Source: JBHHZI01 sp046757965 (GTDB taxonomy: Bacteria > Acidobacteriota > Polarisedimenticolia > SMYD01). Taken from it: 13,678 nucleotides of DNA. The first letter of the stretch is position 1; each line of letters starts with the position of its first letter. Location of the stretch: the NCBI GenBank assembly GCA_046757965.1, contig JBHHZI010000089.1, positions 1 to 13,678 on the forward strand, read 5' to 3'. The notes under the pieces are model-generated. The model did no database searches. It saw only the letters and a program-made list of their open reading frames with translations, and was not told where the DNA came from. A program made the translations under genes and the position numbers. Below are positions 1-5,972 of this stretch, one piece after another.

Positions 1-638
1 ACCTCATCGTCATCAACAAGTGCGACCTGCTCGCCGACGATCTCCGGGCCCGGTGGCGCGATGCCCTGGAGGAAGCCTTCCCCCGGGCGCGGGTGCTGGC
101 GGTCTCCGCGAAGGAGGGCACCGGCCTCGAGGACTGGTTCACCGCGATGACGGCCACGACGCCGGCGATCCGTCCGACCATGGAGCTGGACTATGCGACG
201 TATGCCGAGGGCGAGGCGTTGCTCGGCTGGCTGAACTGCACCGCCCGGGTCGTGGCGCCCATGCCGGTGGACGGCAATGGCCTGCTGCTGGATCTGGCCG
301 GTGCCATGCGCGAGGCATTCGAGGAGAGGGGTGAGGAGATCGCCCACCTCAAGATGACGCTGGATGCGGAGGATGATGCCGGCAGCCTCTCGGTGGTGAG
401 TCTGGTCAGCAGTGCCGGCGAGCCGGACCTGCGTGAATCGCTGCTGGATCGGACGGATGGAGGGTGTCTGGTCGTGAACCTGCGGGCCGAGACCGATCCG
501 GAGCGCCTCTTCGCCGTGATGACGGATGCGTTCTCCATCACGGCGGCACGGCACGGCGTCCGGATCGATGTCGAACACGTCGAGCGCTTCCGGCCGGCGC
601 CGCCGGAGCCGACGCATCGGGTGACGGTGAGTGGATGA
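1..638 (+). CDS. G3E-family GTPase (CobW/P47K-like), 3' part only
   Basis: The gene is cut by the left edge; the first complete codon is at position 3, and 211 residues are visible before the TGA at 636-638. The visible part opens with LIVINKCDLL, the G4 base-recognition motif (NKxD), and continues to VLAVSAKEGTGL, a G5-type motif. The P-loop and switch regions lie outside the window. Next comes DYATYAEGEALLGWLN, a stretch I associate with the C-terminal domain of CobW/P47K-type G3E GTPases, and then an acidic domain of about 140 residues. G3E GTPases generally deliver or insert metals or cofactors into target enzymes. Placement just before a cysteine-rich protein, a ferredoxin and a radical SAM enzyme suggests it services a metalloprotein of this cluster; that is inference. 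The GTPase call is firm and the exact subfamily is not. Confidence 0.8.
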   Translation, partial: LIVINKCDLLADDLRARWRDALEEAFPRARVLAVSAKEGTGLEDWFTAMTATTPAIRPTMELDYATYAEGEALLGWLNCTARVVAPMPVDGNGLLLDLAGAMREAFEERGEEIAHLKMTLDAEDDAGSLSVVSLVSSAGEPDLRESLLDRTDGGCLVVNLRAETDPERLFAVMTDAFSITAARHGVRIDVEHVERFRPAPPEPTHRVTVSG

Positions 639-651
639 GGAGAACGAGATC

Positions 652-1038
652 ATGAGCCACCCTCCCGGCAGATCCGCGTCCGACGCCCCGGCCCGCGTCG
701 TGTACTGCAACTGCACCTACGCGCGCATCATCCCGGAGGAGGTCAAGCGTGAGGTCCTCGGCCGCCTCTGTGACTCTGATGTGGCCTTTATGGCGGTGCC
801 GGACCTGTGCGAGATGTCGGCGCACAAGGACCCTGCGTTGAAGGCGATGGCCGCCGACCCCGATACCCGGATCGTGGCGTGCTATCCCCGCGCAGTGAAG
901 TGGTTGTTCGATGCCGCCGGCGCGCCCCTGGCTGACGCGCAGAAGACGGTGGTGAACATGCGCGTCACCGGCGCCGAGGAGATCGTCGCGGCCGTGTGTT
1001 CCACGCCACCGGTCCCGGCCACCGAGGAGTCCGGGTGA
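652..1038 (+). CDS. Small cysteine-rich protein resembling the HdrA N-terminal thiol domain
   Basis: The product has 128 residues. I chose the ATG at 652 because GAGGA lies about 10 nt upstream; a GTG at 631 in the same frame would add seven residues and overlap the previous stop. It opens its core with RVVYCNCTYA (C19, C21) and carries C40, C53 (PDLCEMSAHKDPAL), C77 (RIVACYPRAVKWLF) and C116. The order CxC, then a cysteine before a short helix, then VACxPR, recalls the N-terminal domain of heterodisulfide reductase HdrA, where similar cysteines bind an Fe-S cluster or thiol. This resemblance is by eye and weak. It has no signal peptide or membrane segment, so it is probably cytosolic. Its stop overlaps the next start (TGATG). 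It probably works with the adjacent ferredoxin in electron or sulfur transfer, but no activity can be assigned. Confidence 0.72.
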   Translation: MSHPPGRSASDAPARVVYCNCTYARIIPEEVKREVLGRLCDSDVAFMAVPDLCEMSAHKDPALKAMAADPDTRIVACYPRAVKWLFDAAGAPLADAQKTVVNMRVTGAEEIVAAVCSTPPVPATEESG

Positions 1039-1934
1039 TGTCGCCGGCGGCCGCGAGCCTGCGCGTGGTGCTCTACGAGGGGCCCGGGAGTGTGCCGCTC
1101 TCCGCCGGTGAGCGGCTCTCCGCCATCTCGGCGCTTCTGGAGGCCGGCTTCGGCGTCACGCGCGCCGGCGGTCCCGGTCCGGTGAGCGTCGAGAGCGGCG
1201 AGCACCCGGTGCTGGTCGTGGGGCAGTTTGATGCCGATCCCCCGGCGATGCCGGAGCGATCCGCCGGTGGGTCGCTGGCGTTCTGCGACATCACCGGCAT
1301 GGATGAGGCGGCGGTTCTCCGCGCCGTGGAGGCCGAGGGGCAGCGCCACGCCCTGGCCCGGCCGGGGACCTGGAAGCCCTGGTTCCCGGTGATCGACCAC
1401 GACCGCTGCACGAACTGCATGCAGTGCCTGAGTTTCTGTCTGTTCGACGTCTACAGTTCCGATACCGAGGGGCGCATCAAGGTCCAGAACGAGAGCAACT
1501 GCAAGACGAACTGTCCCGCCTGCAGCCGCGTCTGTCCCGAGGCGGCCATCCTGTTCCCCAAGTACGGGAAGGGACCGATCAACGGGGATGTCGTGCGCGA
1601 GAAGGATCTGGCGCGCGAGTCGATGAAGGTCGACATCACCGCGCTGCTGGGAGGCGACATCTACGCGGCCCTGCGCACGCGCTCGGCGGAGGCCCGCAGA
1701 CGCTTCTCCACCGAACGCGACGAGTCCCGGGCGCTGCTCGAGCGCAAGCGATGTCTGGCTAAGCTCAAGAAGAACCTGGATATCCCCGATGAGGTGCTCA
1801 TGAGTCTGCCGTCCGCCGGCGACATCGAGGAGCGGGCCCGGCGGGCGCGGGAGAAGGCCACCCTCCGCCAGGCTCGCTCGCGCACGGTTCAGGATCGACA
1901 GCCGGCCCCTACAGAGGAGGACTGGGACATCTAG
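1038..1934 (+). CDS. Two-cluster [4Fe-4S] ferredoxin-type protein with extra N- and C-terminal domains
   Basis: The product has 298 residues. The ATG at 1038 overlaps the previous TGA and has GAGGAG (1024-1029) eight nt upstream; an in-frame start at 996 would add 14 residues but lacks this support. Residues 1-110 form an alpha/beta domain I do not recognise. Residues 116-176 are ferredoxin-like. The first motif is C124, C127, C130, C134 (CxxCxxCxxxC). The second is C155, C159, C162, C166 (CxxxCxxCxxxCP), unusual in having three residues between its first two cysteines. After FPKYGKGPING comes a roughly 110-residue charged, helical tail rich in Arg, Lys and Glu, with one more cysteine at 239. 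The protein is cytosolic by sequence and should carry electrons, perhaps to the radical SAM enzyme encoded nine nt downstream in the same frame. The ferredoxin assignment is firm; the partner is inferred. Confidence 0.88.
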   Translation: MSPAAASLRVVLYEGPGSVPLSAGERLSAISALLEAGFGVTRAGGPGPVSVESGEHPVLVVGQFDADPPAMPERSAGGSLAFCDITGMDEAAVLRAVEAEGQRHALARPGTWKPWFPVIDHDRCTNCMQCLSFCLFDVYSSDTEGRIKVQNESNCKTNCPACSRVCPEAAILFPKYGKGPINGDVVREKDLARESMKVDITALLGGDIYAALRTRSAEARRRFSTERDESRALLERKRCLAKLKKNLDIPDEVLMSLPSAGDIEERARRAREKATLRQARSRTVQDRQPAPTEEDWDI

Positions 1935-1943
1935 CCCCACGCG

Positions 1944-3170
1944 ATGCCCCGGCCCGGGAAGACGACCCTCATGGTCCTGCCGAAACTCGCCTATCGCATG
2001 TGGCGCTCCACAGACGCGCGCCTGCTCTGGAAGCTGGCCTACAACTGCGGCTTCAAGGGAGTGCGCTCGGTTCAACGGTTCAAGCGCCGGCTGAAGAAGG
2101 GCGAGGTCTTTCCGCCGTTTCTCTACATCTCGGTCATCAATAGCTGCAATCTGCGTTGCCGCGGGTGCTGGGTCGATGTGGCGGCGCCGCAGGTGATGAT
2201 CGAGGGCGACCGGATGAACCGGCTCATCGACAGCGCGCGCGAGCACGGCAACAGCTTCTTCGGGATCCTCGGCGGCGAGCCGTTCATGCATCCGGACCTG
2301 CTCGATATTCTCGGGTCGCACCCGGACTGTTACTTCCAGGTCTTCACCAACGGACAGTTCATCACCGACGAGGTCGCGGCCCGGCTGCGACGCATCGGCA
2401 ACGTCACGCCGCTGGTGAGCATCGAGGGGTCGGCGACCATCAGCGACCAGCGCCGTGGCCGGGAGGGCGTGCTCGACAAGACCCTCGCCGGTCTCGACGC
2501 CTGTCTCCGACACCGGCTCATCACGGGTGTGGCGACCAGCGTCTGCGCCAACAACTTCGACGACCTGGTGAGCGAGTCCTGGATCGACGCCCTCATCGAG
2601 CGCGGTGTGCACTACGTGTGGTTCTATACCTACCGGCCCATCGGCCCGGACCCCGCGCCAGGCCTGGCGCTGACGCCGGAGCAGGTGCGCGAGGTGCGCG
2701 GGTTCGGTGTCGAGATGCGCGCCAGGAAGCCCATCGTGTTCGTCGATGCGTACTGGAACGATCGCGGCGAGGCGCTCTGTCCGGCCGCCACCGGCATCAG
2801 CCACCACATCGGTCCGTGGGGAGACATCGAGCCGTGTCCGATCATCCAGTTCGCCACCGAGAGCATCGACGACCACGACGGGGATCTGTTCACCACCATG
2901 ACGCAGTCGAAGCTCCTGGCGGATTTTCGCTCCACCGCGGCCGGCGCGACGCGCGGCTGCATCGTGCTGGAGCGCCCGGATCTCCTCCAGGACGTGGTCA
3001 CACGCCACCAGGCGAGGGACACCACGGCCCGGGGCACCGCCCTCCCCGAGCTGCAGGCCCTGCGTCCGCTGTCCAGCCAGCATCAGCCCGGCGGGGAGAT
3101 CCCCGAACAGCACTGGCTGTACCGGTTCGCCAAGAAGCACTGGTACTTCGGTTTCGGGGCGTACACATGA
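1944..3170 (+). CDS. Radical SAM enzyme with auxiliary C-terminal cysteines
   Basis: The product has 408 residues. The cluster-binding motif C68xxxC72xxC75 (NSCNLRCRGC) follows YISVI, and the SAM-binding GGEP is at 110-113, inside a TIM-barrel-like stretch ending near residue 235. Downstream, C279, C298 (GDIEPCP) and C339 resemble a partial SPASM/twitch auxiliary-cluster region, which is often used in peptide or small-molecule modification. The C-terminus is aromatic (HWLYRFAKKHWYFGFG). The start at 1944 has no clear ribosome site; an ATG at 1971 with GGAAGA upstream is a possible alternative. It follows the ferredoxin gene after nine nt, which fits translational coupling. Radical SAM enzymes make a 5'-deoxyadenosyl radical. 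In hopanoid synthesis HpnH adds that radical to a triterpene, but this protein does not look like HpnH in motif spacing. Its substrate is unknown; a terpenoid of this cluster is the attractive guess. Confidence 0.9.
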   Translation: MPRPGKTTLMVLPKLAYRMWRSTDARLLWKLAYNCGFKGVRSVQRFKRRLKKGEVFPPFLYISVINSCNLRCRGCWVDVAAPQVMIEGDRMNRLIDSAREHGNSFFGILGGEPFMHPDLLDILGSHPDCYFQVFTNGQFITDEVAARLRRIGNVTPLVSIEGSATISDQRRGREGVLDKTLAGLDACLRHRLITGVATSVCANNFDDLVSESWIDALIERGVHYVWFYTYRPIGPDPAPGLALTPEQVREVRGFGVEMRARKPIVFVDAYWNDRGEALCPAATGISHHIGPWGDIEPCPIIQFATESIDDHDGDLFTTMTQSKLLADFRSTAAGATRGCIVLERPDLLQDVVTRHQARDTTARGTALPELQALRPLSSQHQPGGEIPEQHWLYRFAKKHWYFGFGAYT

Positions 3171-3225
3171 GGCGTTGCCTGCCCGGGGAGGGCAGCGGGT
3201 CCGGACCCGTTCCCCGGTGCCCGTG

Positions 3226-3254
3226 TGGCCGTGGCCGCCGGGATCCGCTAGACT
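3226..3254 (+). promoter_or_regulatory. Weak candidate promoter before the DUF116-polyprenyl synthase gene
   Basis: The 167-bp gap 3171-3337 is the only sizeable break inside the seven-gene run. It contains TAGACT at 3249-3254, a plausible sigma70 -10 box in the context CGCTAGACTG, but the expected -35 position near 3226-3231 (GTGGCC) is poor. A start of transcription near 3262 would leave a 5' leader of about 75 nt. No terminator hairpin with a T-run was seen in the gap, so read-through from upstream is equally possible. Confidence 0.25.
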
Positions 3255-3337
3255 GCCGCAAACCTTGCGATCTCGCCCTGTCGGCCAGGTGTCCGCCGTC
3301 GCCACGACACGGCCTTACTCCGACGAGGGTGTGACTG

Positions 3338-5134
3338 ATGAGCGAGAAGCGATTACCCCTTCACCTGGTGGTGCCACCGTCAACCGGCGACACGCCCGCG
3401 CCGCGTCTGCCGGTGGCGTTGCCCCGCAAGATGCCGCGCCAGCGCGACCGGGCGGTCCAGTCCAACATACCGGGTGAGCCCGCCGTGCGGGAGCGCATGA
3501 AGAGGGTTGCCGCCGATCTGATCGCCCGCGAGGGCATCGTACCGCCTCTGTCCATGGCCGATCTGGTCGAGGCGGCGGGGCGGGTGATCACCGGCGCGAG
3601 CGTGCCGGAGATCTACATCGACTTTGCCGCGGTCCTGGTCAACAACGCGGTCTGGCGCGAGTCGCTGGCCGGCATTCCATATGATCGCCGCCTTCTTCTG
3701 CTGCCGAAGTGTCTGCGCGTCGAGGAGAGCTGTCCGGCCCCGTTCGACGAGTTCGGACTGCTGTGCAAGCAGTGTGGCCTGTGCACTCTGCACGATCTGA
3801 CCCAGGAGGCCGATCGCCTGGGTTACGCCGTGCTGGTGGCCGAGGGGTCGGCCATCGTCAGGCAGATGATCGAGACCGGGCGCATCGAGGCGATCATCGG
3901 GGTGAGCTGCCTCAACGTGCTGGAGAAATGTTTTCCACACATGGAGGCCACGGCCATTCCCGGGATGTCGGTCCCCCTCCTCCAGGACGATTGCATCAAC
4001 ACCACGGTCGACATGGAGTGGGTCTGGGATCTGATCCATCTGACCTCGGAGGACCGGACCTATCGTCTGGACCTCGATGCTCTCAAGGGAGAGGTTGCCG
4101 ACTGGCTCGGCCCGCGAGCGCTGACCCGGCTGATGGGGCCGGTCCGAGGCGAGACCGAGCAGATCGCCCGCCAGTGGCTGGCCCGGGCCGGCAAGCGCTG
4201 GCGCCCCTATCTGACGGCGTGCGCCTACCTGGCCTTGCAGGAGGACGCCTCCGGCTCCGAGCCGGTCTTTCCGCAGGCCTTGAAGAAGATCGCCGTGGCC
4301 GTGGAGTGCTTCCACAAGGCCTCGTTGATTCACGACGACATCGAGGATGGCGAGGCGACGCGCTACGACAAGGCGACGCTACACACGGAGCACGGTGTTC
4401 CCGTGGCGCTGAACGTGGGCGACTTCCTGGTGGGTGAGGGGTACCGTCTCATCGCCGAGGCCCAGGCGCCGGCGGCGATCACCAGCGCCATGCTGCGGGA
4501 GGCTGCGATCGGCCACGTGACACTGTGCCGCGGCCAGGGCGCCGAGCTGTGCTGGACACGCCGGCGCGAGCCGCTGTCATCGATGGATGTTCTCGAGATC
4601 TTTCGCGAGAAGACCGCCCCGGCATTCGAGGTGGCGCTGCGTCTGGGCGCACGGCTCGCCGGCGCCGACGAGACCATCCTGTCGGTGCTCTCGAGCTACA
4701 GCGAGTCGCTGGGGATTGCCTACCAGATCCGTGATGACCTCGACGATCATGCCGGCGCCGGCGACAGCCATGACCTGAGGGATCTGCGCCCCTCCCTGCT
4801 GCTGGCCATCGCCCACCGGCGCACGGCGAACGGGCCGGATCACGAGGTCGTGGCCGCTCTCTGGCGGGGCACGGTTTCCTACGAGACGGTTGCCGCCGAC
4901 ATCTCGCGCATTCTCACCGAGCAGGGTGTCATCGACAAGGCCGACGAGCTGCTCGATGCGTACAAGGAACAGGCGATCCGCAGCCTGTCGCCACTCACCT
5001 CGCCGACGCTGAAGGGGTTGCTGCGGCGCGTCATCGGCAAGATCTACGGCGAGCATCTGATCGAGGGCTACTGCAGTGAGTTTGAGGCTCGAAATGCTGC
5101 AGGTCGCGAGGCTCGCACCGAAACAGCTTCGTGA
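3338..5134 (+). CDS. DUF116 - trans-polyprenyl diphosphate synthase fusion protein
   Basis: The product has 598 residues; ATG 3338 has GAGG at 3325-3328. After a Pro-rich leader (1-45), residues about 50-240 match DUF116: C125, C132, the CKQCGLC cluster C143/C146/C149, C191, C198 and C219, likely a metal or Fe-S site. Residues about 255-585 form an isoprenyl diphosphate synthase that condenses IPP with an allylic diphosphate. GKRWRP (285-290), the first aspartate motif DDIED (333-337), GQGAEL, EKTAPAFE and the second motif DDLDD (466-470) are present. The residue five before DDIED is Ala, as in the octaprenyl synthase IspB rather than the Tyr of IspA, which suggests a product longer than C15. 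Oddities: the usual RRG after the first motif reads TRYD, and the Gly-Lys pair after the second reads DLR. The 3' end overlaps the next gene. Domain calls are firm; the fusion is unusual. Confidence 0.92.
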   Translation: MSEKRLPLHLVVPPSTGDTPAPRLPVALPRKMPRQRDRAVQSNIPGEPAVRERMKRVAADLIAREGIVPPLSMADLVEAAGRVITGASVPEIYIDFAAVLVNNAVWRESLAGIPYDRRLLLLPKCLRVEESCPAPFDEFGLLCKQCGLCTLHDLTQEADRLGYAVLVAEGSAIVRQMIETGRIEAIIGVSCLNVLEKCFPHMEATAIPGMSVPLLQDDCINTTVDMEWVWDLIHLTSEDRTYRLDLDALKGEVADWLGPRALTRLMGPVRGETEQIARQWLARAGKRWRPYLTACAYLALQEDASGSEPVFPQALKKIAVAVECFHKASLIHDDIEDGEATRYDKATLHTEHGVPVALNVGDFLVGEGYRLIAEAQAPAAITSAMLREAAIGHVTLCRGQGAELCWTRRREPLSSMDVLEIFREKTAPAFEVALRLGARLAGADETILSVLSSYSESLGIAYQIRDDLDDHAGAGDSHDLRDLRPSLLLAIAHRRTANGPDHEVVAALWRGTVSYETVAADISRILTEQGVIDKADELLDAYKEQAIRSLSPLTSPTLKGLLRRVIGKIYGEHLIEGYCSEFEARNAAGREARTETAS

Positions 5135-5963
5135 GGCGTCAGACCGGGTGGTCGCATTCGTGCTGTCGCAGTTCAACCCCGACGGGGGGGTGCGCGGTCG
5201 CAGTCCGGACAGCGATCTCTACTACACGGTGTTCGGGATCGAGGCTCTCGATGCCCTGAGCGCCGATCTGCCGCGCTCGTCCACGAAGGCGTACCTGGAG
5301 CAGTTCGGCGACGGTGACCGCCTGGACTTGGTGCATCTGGCCTGCCTGATCCGGGCGCATGCGGCGCTGAGTCGGGGCACCGGCCGGGATGCGACCGCCG
5401 TCACGGACCCGATGGTGAGCCGGATCGAGTCGTTTCGCGCCGACGATGGGGGGTATGCGGCCACGGCGGGAGCGGCCCGCGGAACGGTGTACCACGCCTT
5501 CCTGGCTCTCGGCGCCTACCAGGACGCCTGTCGTCCGATGCCCGCTCCCGAGGAAATGTTGCAGGCCTGCGCCCGCCTGGCGACGCCGGACGGTGGCTAT
5601 GCCAACGACCCCGGCCTGCTCCTCGGCACCACACCGACGACCGCCGCCATGGCCACCCTTCTCCGCCACCTGGACCGGTCGACGCCGGCGAGCCTCGGGG
5701 AATGGTTGCGGGCCCAGGCGGCGGACGGGGGCGGCTTTCTCGCCATGCCCGATGCGCCGCTGCCGGATCTCCTGTCGACCGCGACCGCCCTGCACGCGCT
5801 GGCCGGTCTGCAGGTCGACCTCGGTGATCTGCGGGAAGACTGCCTGGATTTCGTCGACACGCTGTGGAATGGAAACGGCTTCTGTGGCCACTGGGCCGAC
5901 GACGTCGTCGATGTGGAATACACCTACTATGCTCTGCTGGCCCTCGGCCATCTGGGTCTGTGA
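5094..5963 (+). CDS. Prenyltransferase/terpene-cyclase repeat protein, single alpha-barrel, zinc ligands missing
   Basis: With ATG 5094 the product has 289 residues; GAGG at 5084-5087 supports this start. GTG 5076 would add six residues. Either start lies inside the end of the polyprenyl synthase gene. Five repeats of the alpha-alpha barrel kind are visible: NPDGGVRG (28-35), DDGGYAAT (117-124), TPDGGYAN (164-171), ADGGGFLA (210-217) and NGNGFCGH (259-266), each followed by a helix such as TALHALAGL. This is the fold of the protein farnesyl/geranylgeranyltransferase beta subunit and of terpene-cyclase domains. In my hand alignment, the zinc-binding D-x-C becomes D225-L-L227 and the zinc His becomes Tyr276, so zinc-dependent thiol prenylation is unlikely. 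No DxDD motif is present. It may bind a polyprenyl substrate, pair with the cyclase encoded next, or catalyse an unrecognised cyclisation. No signal peptide is seen. Confidence 0.85.
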   Translation: MLQVARLAPKQLREASDRVVAFVLSQFNPDGGVRGRSPDSDLYYTVFGIEALDALSADLPRSSTKAYLEQFGDGDRLDLVHLACLIRAHAALSRGTGRDATAVTDPMVSRIESFRADDGGYAATAGAARGTVYHAFLALGAYQDACRPMPAPEEMLQACARLATPDGGYANDPGLLLGTTPTTAAMATLLRHLDRSTPASLGEWLRAQAADGGGFLAMPDAPLPDLLSTATALHALAGLQVDLGDLREDCLDFVDTLWNGNGFCGHWADDVVDVEYTYYALLALGHLGL

Positions 5964-5972
5964 CGGCGGTCG

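Noticed and set aside
882..3305. An 807-codon open frame on the minus strand opposite genes at 652-3170
   Set aside because: It is antisense to three proteins with clear motifs (HdrA-like, ferredoxin, radical SAM), has no recognisable domain, and reads as the low-complexity Arg/Gly/His-rich sequence typical of shadow frames in high-GC DNA.
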